A DNA stretch of 64,000 nucleotides from Choristoneura fumiferana (GCF_025370935.1 NC_133478.1:13435574-13499573); one strand, 5' to 3'. Positions 45,401 through 57,600 are shown, numbered from the stretch's first letter. Translations and numbers: made by a program. Notes: generated from the sequence alone by a model not told the origin.

Positions 45401-45640
45401 AAATGTTCTTGCTTTTTTCAAAAAGGTACGGAGCCCTAGCTTTGTGCACTAGTCTGGCCCGCACTTTGCAGGTTTTTGCTTTGTACTGCACTTCTTTTTG
45501 CACTTTTAAGCTCATACACGATTATCTCACTCACTATTTGATTCTAGTTTGTATTTACCGTTTTTACGACAAAGCTAAAAGAAAAAGCACCGGCCCAGTG
45601 CGATTTAGTCTGGCGCATCGAGGGTTCCGTACAAATTTGT
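45401..45640 (+). repeat. Interspersed repeat, unclassified
   Basis: It contains GGTACGGAGCCC, CCCGCACTTTGCAGGTTTTT and a closing GGGTTCCGTAC. I recognise this as a common lepidopteran repeat but cannot assign its class. The 79-codon frame over it is not a gene. Confidence 0.4.
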
Positions 45641-45940
45641 AGATATCTATGAATATTCAATGTTAGCAGAGCCCCTCTCCTTTTAGATGATTCCTGACAT
45701 AGACAGAATGACAAAACAAAATGATGACTATGAAGATTAGGAATAAAAAGTTTATGAATATCAAGAGAAACAACCGCCTTTTATCTTCCTTCTCCACTAC
45801 CACACGTATAAAATAGCTACGTACGTGACGTACGTCATTAAATCACGTTCTGTGTTTACATTTAGAAAACAAGCGTGCAGAATAATAAGGTAGGTAATCC
45901 GTGTCACGCCAGATGATTAAATATTTAAAAAAATATGTAA

Positions 45941-46130
45941 GACCCGATCCAGACGGAGCGTTTTGCGCGCGAGGCCACTCCAGAAGTCCAGATGCTCTCG
46001 TGCGCTTCCATGGAAGCATTATGCATAGCGATAGCATATGGACGGGGTGTATGTAGCTCTAGTACCTCGGGAACGCACGAGTGTACGTACGAGTGCCCTC
46101 GCGCGCAAAACGCTCCGTCTGGACAGGGTC
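45941..46130. mobile_element. MITE with ~39-bp inverted ends and TAA duplication
   Basis: The left arm 45941-45979 and right arm 46092-46130 pair at 36 of 39 positions (core CCAGACGGAGCGTTTTGCGC). TAA flanks both sides (45938-45940 and 46131-46133), fitting PIF/Harbinger-type insertion. Open frames inside are by-products. Confidence 0.82.
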
Positions 46131-46212
46131 TAAGCACAATAAAGCTCATTCGCCATCCCTTCCTGAAATTACCCACTAACTCATTTAATGTTTTTTTTGT
46201 AACGTAATTTAC

Positions 46213-46385
46213 TGGTACCTTCTTTGCCCAGCGCCTAAGTTTGGCGGTGCAGAGGGGCAATGCGGCCTCCGTCCTGGGAACGATGCCCCAAGTGGGCGAT
46301 CTCCAGGGTATTTTTTATTTGTAATTTTTAGTTTTGTAAAATTTTGGTTTGGTTAGTTATTTTGATTTGTTAATAAATAAATCTG
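46213..46385 (+). pseudogene. LINE RT C-terminus and 3' tail
   Basis: The plus strand encodes FFAQRLSLAVQRGNAAS and LGTMPQVG, a conserved C-terminal motif of a lepidopteran non-LTR retrotransposon, then an AT-rich 3' end. The same end lies reversed at 56363-56575. Confidence 0.7.
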
Positions 46386-46520
46386 TCATTTACTTAAGGG
46401 AGTAAATGTAACCTGATGATGTAACGAGCACCACAACTGATGAAGGGTTATTCGAGAGTTTATTCCCTTTGATTTTCGTGGCAATATTTTTGTTGACATT
46501 GTAGAAGATTTTGTTACAAT

Positions 46521-46546
46521 TTCCAGGTTATCTAGATAACCTGGAA
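46521..46546. repeat. Perfect 26-bp palindrome
   Basis: The arm TTCCAGGTTATCT is followed directly by its inverse with no spacer. Confidence 0.9.
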
Positions 46547-46685
46547 ACCTGGTCTACTAGTAGAAGTACAGGACGTCTAAAAAATAATCAAAAATGTCAG
46601 CAAATTGTACAGCCCATTCATAAAAAAATGTGACCACGAAAATGAGGTGCTTGAAACACGCGAATAATGTCCCGAGCAGCCATTA

Positions 46686-46990
46686 ATGAAAACTAAATTC
46701 AAATCATTTATTCAGTTAATAGGCCGCAATGGGCACTTTTACACGTCATTTTTTAAACTACTAGCGCTTTCGGAAAGACCATCATTGCGAAGAAGAATGC
46801 GCCGCAAGAAACTTGGCAGAAAATCATTTTTTCGAAATAAAATAATTACAAATCAAATACTTAAAAACTACAGTATACAATTAAATAAAACATTACAAAA
46901 AAGGAATAATAATAATACAGGGATGTATCCCCCATGTAGGGATGGATACAAAACTAAACACTATAACTATAATATCTACGTTTAGTGGAA
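46686..46990. repeat. Interspersed repeat, unclassified
   Basis: GGCCGCAATGGGCACTTTTA and GCGCCGCAAGAAACTTGGCA are landmarks I recognise from other lepidopteran loci. The 99-codon frame across it (46686-46985) is more likely incidental than a gene. Confidence 0.4.
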
Positions 46991-47179
46991 GTGTAGAATG
47001 CTTCCACCGTCATAAATTAAAAAATCATAAACTAAACATCGTTGATCAATGAAAAATCCAACATAACATCTCAGCATGTTTACATTTTTACCACCCAAGA
47101 TCGTCACACTGTGCCCCTATATGGGACCCTGGACCCTAACCCCAGACAGTGCTACCGTCATATGTCGCCCTCGGGGGTG

Positions 47180-47218
47180 AGTGACCGCGTCCCGGGTTCG
47201 ATTTCCGGCCGCTCCACT
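47180..47218 (+). pseudogene. tRNA-like 3' half
   Basis: TCCCGGGTTCGATTTCCGGC has the T-arm/box B pattern. No box A or acceptor 5' strand is found upstream, so this is a fragment or SINE head, not a tRNA gene. Confidence 0.35.
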
Positions 47219-47410
47219 GCGAGACCCTTGCGTTGTGCTCTGGCTGTATCCGATTATTGAAAAGTTTATTAAGATAAATATCCTAGCGCTTGACATGCAG
47301 CTGTCACCTTAATGCTAATGGCATAAAATTAATAATGTCTAGAAAATAAATTAATTGGTCTAGAATAGATCATTTGGGGCAACTTAGTTGACGTACAGAG
47401 GGCCTAACTA

Positions 47411-48008
47411 AAAAAAAATGTGTTCGATTTGTATGTGGCCCTCAATATTTAGCTCACTGCAGACCAATATTCAAGGAGCTAAAAATTCTTCCCTTACCCT
47501 GCTTATACATATATGAAGTAGCTAAGTTTGTCAGGAAACACCCTGATCGGTTTCCGATATGATACCGTTCGTAAAAAAACAAATGGAAGATATCCAAACA
47601 AACTGTATGTTCCCAGACAAAAAATTAAAATATATGGTAAAAATGTATATAATAATATAATGTCTATTAAAATATATAATAAGATTCCAAATGACATAAA
47701 ATCACTAGATGTAAATAAATTTCAGAAGAAATTGTTTAATTGGTTGCTTGACATGTGATTTGTATTCAATTAATGAGTTCCTGAATTATTATTAAATTAA
47801 TGTATTCTACAAGATTGTATAATATTATAATTGTAAATTAACCTTAGCTAATTTTTGCGCCAGTAGTTGGATAATTTAATTTAATTTAACGAATATAAAA
47901 TTGTAATTCTAACATTTCTACGCCTATGAGGCAGGATATGACGCACTTAATGTAATTCGACCATCTTTTGTACTATATTCTAAGAAATAAACAGATTATT
48001 ATTATTAT
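47411..48008 (+). pseudogene. 5'-truncated Jockey/CR1-like LINE
   Basis: One frame reads KKCVRFVCGPQYLAHCRPIF and LKILPLPCLYIYEVAKFV to about 47560. It then shifts to the frame of 47528-47758, which ends SIKIYNKIPNDIKSLDV...WLLDM before a stop. A ~230-base 3' UTR ends in AATAAACAG and (ATT)n at 47990-48008. This is the C-terminal end of a non-LTR reverse transcriptase with one frame break; the catalytic domain is absent. Confidence 0.75.
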
Positions 48009-48136
48009 AGGTAAACGAAATTTAATATGAGAATCATTTCACTATGATCACTATACTCTATCGTTAAAAAAAACTACTTTCTAATATCAGTAACAGTGCA
48101 GTGAGTGTTATTGCAAGTGTTATGTAGCATAATCAT

Positions 48137-48300
48137 AAAGAAAGAAAGAAAGAAATATTTTATTTACGCAAATTCGGCTCTAAGGGTAGGTACAATAAAA
48201 TCATTCTAATTTATTACCTACAACTTAATCTTTAGTCCTCATTCAGATCGATTTGTAATTCAGTATCGTTCATAGAAAACTATAATTTGTCATATCTTTT
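48137..48300 (-). repeat. LINE 3' end with TTTC tail
   Basis: (AAAG)n followed by AATATTTTATTTACGC is the inverse of an AATAAA-type end plus (TTTC)n, comparable with 59489-59699. Confidence 0.45.
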
Positions 48301-49099
48301 GTCCATTTTTAATTTTGTATTGTTATCATCGATTTAGATTGTTATTTGTTTGTCTACGAGATGCCTCAAATAATCTGGTTTATACCAATATAACCCTTGG
48401 GATAAAGTCATGTAACTCAAATTTTTAAAAATTGAATCACTAAGCAAGTATAAAAAAAAACTTAACCATAAAAAATAATTTTCAATACAAGCTTTTTTTG
48501 CTGACTGTACTTTTTTTGATTGTACTTGCATTGTCACCCAAACTTCATTTGCATACCAAATTTCAAGTCGATGCTATTAACCGTTGAAGAGTTCCGTTCT
48601 GCGGAGACGATCCTGGTTAGACTACCAGAATGTCACTACTAGATTATTGTATTCTCAGATTCTCACTCGATTTACATAAGTATACTGGAAGTTGGTCAAA
48701 TTTAACTTGCAAGATTTGATTACAGACACAGACAGACAGACAACGGGGCAGGTGAAACTAAATAAAAGCTTGTAAAATACCTAGGCAACTAGAACACGGG
48801 TGGGGTAACTGTACTTATGCGTACATATTAAACTGAGCCGAGTTCAAACGTTACTATGCAGCACACGTGGCGGCCACATACGAGTACGTATAACAGCTAT
48901 ATGTCCTGTAACTTTCCTTTGCCGATATTGTATGTGATTCCGTACTGTGGAATAAAACGCCATGTATTTTTAAGCTTACAGTAATTCTAATAATATTATA
49001 GATATTAGCTAGAATGAGTAGGCTTGTTACTGAACCAGTGAGATACACTTTTGGCCTCATCTGCTCTCGGTCAGTTTTTGTAAAAAAAAAATATTTATA
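48301..49099. other. Intergenic, no gene seen
   Basis: AT-rich, with a short (CAGA)n tract near 48725-48745. No coding signal. Confidence 0.4.
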
Positions 49100-49385
49100 G
49101 AGATTGTGTCTGTGTGTGTTTGTTTGTTACTCTTTCATGCCAAAACAAACGGCTGAACAAATTTGTTTGAAATTTAATTTGTAAGTAGGTGCGGATTAGG
49201 CTTATTTAGACATTCCCATAGGATCGTAATGTCGCATACGAAAACCAAAAATCTCAATCACTAATTTGGTAACATGAAATATTGCACGTATGTTCTTCAT
49301 GTGGTGTTTCTTTTCGGAATATGCTTGGTAATTAAGTAAAATTCCAGAATCCATTAGTTCACGCTAGCAAAGCCGCGAGTAAAAG

Positions 49386-52300
49386 GCATGTATGTACTTA
49401 AATAATAAGTTGCATGGTAGCCAAAATGAGGTAATTTGAATCAGGAATTAGTTGGCTTAGTTTGTTAAAGGTGCCGTTGTGTTTTGAAACGTAGAGATTT
49501 CATGAATTTTTTTTTAGGTGCTGGATTGTATAGAGCTTCAGAGCTATAATTCAATCAATTTATGATATTTTTGATGCTATGTATGCGGAACATTTTTTCT
49601 GTAAAGTATCTACTCAAACATGAATATGCATTGACTTTGCTCGAGATTTTGTCTGTAGAGAATTCGTTTATCGCTATTTCGCGAAAATTACGCAATTTTT
49701 CTAGATAAATATTATCCTATCTTCTTTTCAGGGTCTCAAGCTATACTACCTATACCTTTCATTTAAATCGGCCCCGTAAGGCCCCGGTAAGCGTGATAGA
49801 CCAACAGAGTTATATTTGCTGTTATAATACTTTACATTAATTTTACAAATGACAAAGCCTTAAGAGCGTGATAAAAAGCGACATTTCTGACTAAATTACA
49901 ACTATCTTACAAAAAGCATATCGCGAGCAAAGTGGTTTGAGAATCAACACGATATAACACAAAGCGAGTTATAACGGCCTACATACAACTACCGGAACTG
50001 CTTTCCAAGATGATTGACGTTTTCGTATGTGCCATATACAATACTGTTTTAATTCCACTAAACAAAATAACGCTACTATAAAAGCAGCAATGGTATGGCT
50101 CCTCACGAAGCATTCTGGGTTAATTCGCATGCGCTTCGGTCGTCTCGAGGGCATACGGTATATATTCACCAAAAGGTCGTAACTCCTTTAAGAGCTGTAC
50201 TGCAATTTTAACTATATCAAACCACATTTTTGTTTCATATTGGGTTGTATGCGCCGTGATTAATGACGGTTTGGTCGGGATTCGGGCGCGGTCGCCAGCA
50301 ATCGGTCGTATTCGGGTTCCGCCGTCCCGCACGTGCACACGATATGGAATATTAAAACAATGCCCGTCAGGCTCACGCCGATACGATCTACCTCGGGCTC
50401 CAAACTTTGCAGAGGACCAAAAAGTTTCCAAATCGAAACACGAATGCTTAATCATGTTACATGGGCCATTGGATTAAATCAATTTTAATTGTTATAGCCA
50501 CAATCTTCAAATGAAACACATGTTGAACTCAATAAAGAGTAGGTATTTTACAGGATACCTAGCGGTAGATAGTTCAGTTTGTTAGTTTTAATCGAATTAA
50601 GGTCGTCTACACTTCTTGTCTCAAGGAGAAATAGTTTAGGTTTCTTGGGAGCGACTGTATACAATTATCATTTTGTCTGGATCATAGAGCTGTAGAATCT
50701 ATTGTTTCTTATTTTATGTAGCTAAATACGAGTACACATAATAATATATTTACATGTACACCTACGTACATTTATACTTACATACCTATATCAATCTAAC
50801 GGACGAATACAACTTGGGTTGGGTACATTACTTAGGTACCTACTGAGATAGGTACCTATAACTTATAAACGTGGTTGAAGTACTTTCTATAACTTAACTG
50901 TAGTTACAAGATATTTGTACTTACTTTTGACTGAAAAATTGAAAAATACATTAATTGTTAAAAAGTGTCTTCAGAATTGGCATATATTTGACAAATATGT
51001 ACCTACCTACCTAATAATATATTCATAGAAGTTTTTATTTGTGTTAATAAATGTATATTATACTTATTGTAATTATGATACATACATTTTTTTTTGTATT
51101 TTTTGTGAAAAAGTTCACAAATATTCGAATAATTTACACTCGCCTCGCTGCAATAAAAACCTCATATCTACAAAATCAAGTAAGTAAGTAACCATAATAA
51201 TTATACGACACACACACATATTTCGCTTAGAAACGGGCCGTTTTGTCGCGCAGATTGTCTCGCGGGCAGGTGTCCTCAGCGTACCAGTTTGCGACCACAC
51301 CGCCCTCAGCTGTTCTTATTTCAAAAAAACTTGGGTTCGATCGCTTCGAATTGGAAAGGTCGTTAACATTATTAATTTAAGCATGTTCCGAGTTGTTGAT
51401 TTGTTTTGAGAAGTGACGATTATTGGATTTTTTAATTTTTTTATTCTTTATTGTACGCAAAACTCATTAAAATATCAGTTTAGTTACATTGAGAGATAGA
51501 TTTACAAAGGATAACTTATTCCATACGAGAAATACGTAGGTATATATTTTGAATTACATAAATAAAAAATCAATTCAATATTCAATTAATTTTTTTTCAA
51601 GCAATAAATGAATTATTAATTATATATAGATGTTGTTTGTTAAAAAATTGTGAATATAAGTGAATCAGTTTTATTTTGTGGATTGCTTTATGACCGTTAT
51701 TTAATGATCAAAATGTTTGAAAATATCAAAATCTAAGTCTAGACAACGAACGACTTTAATAAGCAGTCATTCGAAACTAGATTTTAAGACGCTGTTTCAT
51801 TAGTAAGTTATAGAATGAAAACTTTGCTATTACATTCGTATTTAATAAAGGGTATTATTTTTTAACTGGTATTTTAGAGAAAAATGTATTAGGTCCGCTA
51901 AAATGGCTAGTTGGTCCAACTTTATAGTCAGCAAATATTCGAGGGCTTGAATAAATGGCTACATAATAACTACAGACGATAAAAAAGACAATAAACAATA
52001 AAAAAGTAACAGTTCTTGTTGAAAAAGTCTACCAATAGGTATAGTTGTGATGTGAATAGAAGCATTCCAATTACTTTAGTTCTAGAATTCAGCCAACGAT
52101 CACGTCTAGCGGAGCACTGAACCGGTCGTCGACAATTTCTTTTGTCGCCAGACTGAATTTCTTATGATTGTCTAAAGAGTTTTATAAGAGAATCTCTGAC
52201 AAAAATCAGTAATCTCTAGTTCAAGAAACAAAACTTTTCGTTTTAAACCAGTTTAGGCATCTGTGGGATCATTTTGTATGTAATACAAATCTACTTTTTA

Positions 52301-53109
52301 CAATCGAGACGATCTTAGCCGTTTCACTAATAAACATGTAGTTATATTGCAATTAACGTTCATGTTTGATGCATCTTGGTATTTTATAAATTATGAGCAA
52401 TTGCAAATAGAAGTTGATGGATTTTAGTAGGATACACTTAATTATTTACTTGCTCATGTCGGTTGGAACTCCAAATATAGATTGGTTTTCCTTGTCTTTT
52501 TCATTTGAATCTTCAGGAAAACGAAGAAATATGACGAGTCCCGAGCGACATTAACGTTCTAGTTGTACTGTAGTTTCATTGACCTAATAATAACGACAAC
52601 TAACATGAACATTACCTTGGAAACAAAAAAATTAAAAACACCAAAAGTTTAGCTTTTAAAGTGATATTAGAAAATGAACAAAGGGTTAGGTTCCGGTTTC
52701 AATTTGTTATTAAGGTAACTTTAAACCGATTACGAATTATGGATAACAGTATTACTAATTTATTCATCAAATTTTGCGTCCAAACAACACACGGTGACCT
52801 CGAACTCCCACGAGCGAGGTGAATCAGTGACTCCAAGGTCCATCCCAGTAAAAGGAACAACCATTCTCAAGGCCGCACAAGAACTGCCTAGCCGAGCCCT
52901 TTCAAAGCAAGCACGGTTCAGTTTATACTGGTATTTATTTGTGTGAAATGAAATTCTAAGTAACTCATTTTGTCTATTGGTTGGTATGTATGATGCGGGT
53001 TTTCTTCATTAAACGTTTGCTCACTCACTCGTGCTAGTATTAGCTAACAAAGCAAAGGTACCTACTTGTAGCCCTGTGCATCGCGTAAATAGCTTTTTCG
53101 TTCAATTCT
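49386..53109. other. AT-rich interval, no gene supported
   Basis: GC-richer islands occur at 50230-50420 (a 111-codon minus frame spans it), 51210-51310 and 52790-52930. None shows a family match I know or convincing splice sites. Confidence 0.35.
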
Positions 53110-53430
53110 ACTAGGTAATGTTTTATGAATGCGAAAGTTTAGGGTGTGTGTTGTATGTTTGTTACTCCTTCACACTAAAACGATTGAAGGGATTTGGACG
53201 AAATTAGAGATGTAGATAGCTTTACATCTGGAATAACCCATAGGCCATTTTTTATCCCAATATTCCCTCCTACGGCATCGGGATAAAATCTTGAAGTCTC
53301 AACCACTAGGTTTCGAGTTATGTGCAATGGCAATAAAATCCACTATGCGATTTCTGGGAATTTCCGTGGGAATTCAGTAAAATCCCGGAATTTCAACTGC
53401 CTAATTGTTTACCTACATGTGCAAAGTCTA

Positions 53431-54465
53431 GTTCCGAATAAAACCTTGACTTAATACCTAATTATTTACTAGTTATTTAGGCAAGATACATGCTCACGTT
53501 CGTTGCTCGCAACTGGATGAGTCTGGGCTTATAGCGCAAACAGACCTCTTGTCCTCTTGTCTGTGTCGGACATTCCGGCCGAGTTCGGCCATTTCCGGGA
53601 CCCACGACCTTTCCTTTTTTGAATTTTATCTACAAGGCGACGCTTACCTGGTATACCTTTGAAACCCATAATGACGTTAGTATTGTGAGTCTTTGTAGAG
53701 CCTTATTCAAGAGAAAACGTAAAAAGTTTATTTATAGTGTATATTTGAGCATTAATTTACTTATTAATATTCCAAATCTCCAGAAAAACTATATATACCT
53801 ACCTAGGTTCCTAATATATATTACGAATTTACGTGCTCTTAATGTTTATATAAGTATGTATATCAGATCCAGGAAGTAAATTAAGTCTAAAATGTTACGC
53901 TCTTACATAATTAACACAGGATTAACACCAAACACGACTTTTCTCGGTATATTTACTAACATGTAAAGTGGATATAAATTAGTTACAACAAACACCACAT
54001 TTCCTTAGCAAACTTAATTTTAAGACAAAACAGTTCATAACGTATAAATTGAACGTCCCTTCGGGGAACTAGAATTCGCAGCGTACCGCAGCGCGGCAGA
54101 AGCTTGAGTTTACCGAAATCCCCAATAGATGGCGTTGACAGACCAAAGCTAAATATGTGATTTTGGCTTTATGCGTCTTTGTTACGTAGCGTGGCTTTGC
54201 ACTCCTCTTAATGCAGTGTAAATTAGAATTTAATTGCGTCTCCCGGAAAATTTTAATAGTAAACAATTACTTATCTTATATTCACAATTAGGTACGAATT
54301 GTATTGTTAAATGTTAAAAAAATATTTCTTGATATAGTTATAGGATTAAATGGGGGAATTTACGTAAAAAGTTTTAGATTAAAGAAAAAAAAACATCTTA
54401 TTCGTACGATTCTGATAGTTCATTGTAAAGTATATTTTTAATTAAATTATCCTAATTTATTGAAT
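53431..54465. other. Intergenic, no gene seen
   Basis: AT-rich. An 86-codon frame at 53619-53879 is low-complexity and is not supported as a gene. Confidence 0.4.
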
Positions 54466-54730
54466 CAGGCGTTACTTTGCGGAGGTCCATATCAATGAAC
54501 TAAAATAATTTCCACCACATACAACTGGTAGCATGGTGTACGGTTGTGTTACTCTGAAGATGAGCTCTGGTTGAGTTCGAAACGCGTCAGTGTGGTGTGG
54601 TGGTGGTGATAGATGGGTTTGTGTGATTTGTGTGTGTTCTTACAGTGTGGAGGTGGAGGAACTGCATGAACACGCATATTTTGCATAAGCTTAGCTATCG
54701 TAAGGTCGCGGGTAAGCAAGGACATTATTT
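54466..54730 (+). repeat. Interspersed repeat carrying a hammerhead-like motif
   Basis: It begins GAATCAGGCGTTACTTTGCG and ends near CTATCGTAAGGTCGCGGGTA. At 54554-54592 it reads CTGAAGA, one extra T, a 6-bp stem-loop (GAGCTC / GAGTTC), GAAA, then ACGCGT palindrome context and a GTC triplet. A reverse copy at 17931-18140 keeps the stem with GAACTC / GAGTTC, a compensating change. Penelope-like elements are known to carry hammerheads, but the class of this repeat is not proven. Confidence 0.5.
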
Positions 54731-54843
54731 TAGTTCATTTAAATTATCCTACTAAGACTATGCGTGTGTGTTCGTTGATTTCTGATGTTGTGATCGTCGG
54801 GTGAAATCTGATATTAAAAACAAGTAAGTAAGTTTTTTAGCCA

Positions 54844-54890
54844 CATTTATCCGTCAAATAAAATTAATAAATGGGTGGAGAAACAGCCCC
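54844..54890. mobile_element. Half copy of the GGGGCTGTTTCACC MITE
   Basis: The right end only: TTTATCCGTCAAATAAAATT to GAAACAGCCCC, followed by TTA. Confidence 0.6.
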
Positions 54891-54932
54891 TTATTCTGCT
54901 TTTTATGCCATACATGTAAATCCCGAGATTAA

Positions 54933-55073
54933 GGGGCTGATTCACCATCCATTGATTAGTGTTAACTGACAGTTCAGTGTGATGCCGTCTCTATTTATTT
55001 TGTTAGAATAGACGGAGACGGCATCACGTTTAACCGTCGGTTAACGCTAATCAATGGATGGTGAAACAGCCCC
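54933..55073. mobile_element. Palindromic MITE (GGGGCTGTTTCACC family)
   Basis: GGGGCTGATTCACCATCC and GGATGGTGAAACAGCCCC are inverted ends; the internal GATGCCGTCTC / GAGACGGCATC arms also pair. Confidence 0.8.
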
Positions 55074-55224
55074 GTAAACTACTAATAATTCTCAAGCAAT
55101 CTTAGCCGCTATAATTTTCCTTGTAAATTTGATATGTTTAGGACCATTCAGATTTTTTTCAAATTGTTCCACTCAACAGTTTAGATTTTAGTGGCCCCCT
55201 CCCCGCTAAAACGCTCGATTTAAA

Positions 55225-55260
55225 TGAGTTTTTTATTCGACTGGATGGCAAACGAGCATA
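55225..55260 (-). repeat. LINE 3' terminal fragment
   Basis: TTTTTTATTCGACTGGATGG, the inverse of the LINE end at 63870-63915. Confidence 0.5.
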
Positions 55261-55759
55261 CGTACATACAAGCTTTGCTTTGTTTCGGACCAAGTGAATT
55301 GGTGTCAAGTGTCCCATGATATTTATTTATTTACATTGTTTTCAATCTGAAAAAACTACTTTCTTGTTTTCAGTTATTAAAATATGACCTAATCTAATCA
55401 ACTTACCAAGTTTTATCTAAATCGGTTCAGCAGTTTAAGCGTGAAGAGGCAAGACAGACAGATCCCCATTTAATCTCTAAACCTTCATCAACTTCAAAAA
55501 ATCCATTTGACTGCTTCAAATAATTCCCAAGTATTATGCCTTTCCCGTACAGCGCCCCTTCTAAACTGTACAGGGTGCTCGGGTGTTCAAAGGGCGGGGT
55601 TAGACTTATATAAATATTCAACAGAGGTTAACAGAGAGGTGAACAGCCCTTATAAAAAAATATACTGAGATACGCCTATGGAATCTTGTTAAGACTGTCG
55701 TATGCTCTATATTCATTGAAGGAATATTAGGTACTGAGTTTATTTTCCTAGTAGTCTTT

Positions 55760-56145
55760 TTTTACCCGACTGCGAAGAAGGAGGGTTATGTGTTTGACGC
55801 GTATGCATGTATGTATGTATGTAAGTACGTATGTCTATTCCTATGTCCTCTCGTAACTACTCAACGGCTTAACCGATTTTGATAAATGATACGTCATGGG
55901 ATTCGTCTTAATGACGCGAGGTTCATTTAATTCATAAAAAATCAAAATGGCGGTTTTTTGGGTGGTTTGTAAGTTTGTAAGTTTTCAAAAAATGTTTTTT
56001 ATTCAAACCTATCAAGTGGGGTATTAAATGAAAGCTAATAATTAGCGCATTCTAAAAATATATGGGTTATAACCATTTTAATATACGATTTTCACAGAAA
56101 AGTGTGAAATAAAACAATAATTAATAAAATCAAAAAACCCGACTG
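55760..56145. repeat. Interspersed repeat (CCCGACTGCGAAGAAGG family)
   Basis: It starts CCCGACTGCGAAGAAGGAGG, has a TATG microsatellite at 55805-55830 and ends AAAAAACCCGACTG. Noncoding; runs directly into the hairpin that follows. Confidence 0.55.
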
Positions 56146-56318
56146 CCTTAAAAAATACTAAAAAGAAGAGAACTTAAAGTTCAACAGTCGGGACCCATTT
56201 AAATCGTGACGCTCAGTAATTCTTACCTAATGGGTCCCGACTGTTGAACTTTAAGTTAGCTACTTAACAAAGTTCTAGCCCACTAGGCTTGTTCTCTTCT
56301 TTTTAGTATTTTTTAAGG
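56146..56318. repeat. Long perfect-stem hairpin with asymmetric bulge
   Basis: 56146-56173 pairs perfectly with 56291-56318 (28 bp), and 56174-56197 pairs perfectly with 56231-56254 (24 bp). The left arm is a continuous 52 bases, while the right arm is split by a 36-base bulge. Weaker pairing continues outward to about 56127 and 56337. It is probably a MITE or a source of hairpin RNA. Confidence 0.85.
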
Positions 56319-56362
56319 AACTCGGGTTTTTGATTTTTTCAATTTTCGTCTGCGAATAGATA

Positions 56363-56575
56363 TTAAGATAATTTATTTTTATAACAAATCAAAATAACTA
56401 AACAAACCAAAATTTGGCCCACTTGGGGCATCGTCCCCAGGACCGCATTGCCCCTCTGCACCGCCAAACTTAGGCGCTGGGCAAAGAAGGTACCAGCCCT
56501 ATGGTCGCCTGAGACGCCGAAGAGCTTGTCCGACACTTCTTTTACAAACTTTTTTGGTCGGACGACCATGGGCCC
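56363..56575 (-). pseudogene. LINE RT C-terminus and 3' tail
   Basis: The minus strand reads VVRPKKFVKEVSDKL, then FFAQRLSLAVQRGNAVLGTMP. Same LINE end as 46213-46385 in the opposite orientation, 5'-truncated. Confidence 0.72.
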
Positions 56576-57089
56576 AAAGTTTCTATTGCAATTATATTAT
56601 TGAATAGATATTATATTTTTATTTTATTACTAAACTGCTAGAGCTAAATATGATTTTCTTAGGGTTATCATTATACTCGTAATTTCGTCATTTCTGTCCT
56701 TCTATCCGCGGCTTCAAGTTGAAGAAAGCTGAAATTTGGTCCGAGTGTAGATAAGTAATAATGAAGTCGACAAAGTGGTAAGTAGAATGAAAAATCGAAA
56801 AAAAATTAAGACCCCCAAGTTACGACGCGTGAAGTAGTGTTGATTTATTTCTTGAGTGCTAATTTTAAGGTTTCGTACTCAAAGGATGATAAACGGAATC
56901 CTATTGCTATCGCTGCACTGTCCGTCTGTCTGTCTGTCTATCTGTCTGTCTTTCACAGGGCGGTATCTCAAGAACCGTAATAGTTAGACAGTTGAAATTT
57001 ACATGTGATGTGTATGTCTATTGCCATACAACAATAAATACTAATTAAATACAAACGCTTAATTTACCTAGCCTCGCTCCGCCGAGCTG
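56576..57089. other. Intergenic with repeat fragment
   Basis: 56870-57000 holds a repeat with a TCTGTCTG tract and CAGGGCGGTATCTCAAGAAC. No gene. Confidence 0.45.
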
Positions 57090-57222
57090 CAGGGCTACTA
57101 CGAAACTCGAAACTCGATGTTCGCGTCGTGCGGTCCCTCTGACACTTATACTATTTAATACGAGAGCGAGAGGGACGTTACGATACGAACTTCGATTTTC
57201 GAACTTCGGAGTAGGCCCTCTG
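57090..57222. mobile_element. Palindromic MITE (CAGGGCTACTACGAA family)
   Basis: CAGGGCTACTACGAAACTCG on the left and an imperfect inverse ending GTAGGCCCTCTG on the right. Its centre is inverted relative to 44283-44412. Confidence 0.75.
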
Positions 57223-57375
57223 TTTCCACTAGAGATGAGCTGAGCGAGGATTGATAAATGAAGTTTATTATTGGTTCGTGACAAACAAATTCCTTGCAAC
57301 ACATCTTCGCACATCTCTGGTGAAAACGCAACCTAACCCGCTTGGCTGATTTTGATATGTATAACCTTAGAAAAG

Positions 57376-57600
57376 TTGAAAAACCCCGACTTTGTCATTT
57401 TAAAGATTAATATCTCAAAAATGGCTGAACCGATTTTGATGAAATATATCTAAGAACCATCGCTAGAAAACCTGCTTTCAAATAAAAAAACTATATTCAA
57501 ATCGGTTCACCCGTTTAAGAGCTACGGTGCCACAGAAAGACACACAGCCACACAGCGGCCAAAATTATAACACACCTCTTTTTGCGTCGGGGGTTAAAAA
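57376..57600. mobile_element. Non-autonomous element with CCCCGAC ends
   Basis: AAAAACCCCGACTTTG at the left and GCGTCGGGGGTTAAAAA at the right are inverted. The body has the ACCGATTTTGATGAAAT motif typical of such lepidopteran repeats. No coding. Confidence 0.55.

Noticed and set aside
47180..47218. tRNA gene
   Set aside because: Only the T-arm half is present; no anticodon arm or acceptor pairing can be built.
50120..50455. 111-codon minus frame
   Set aside because: No recognisable domain or codon bias, and no splice or promoter support. Kept only as a GC-richer island.
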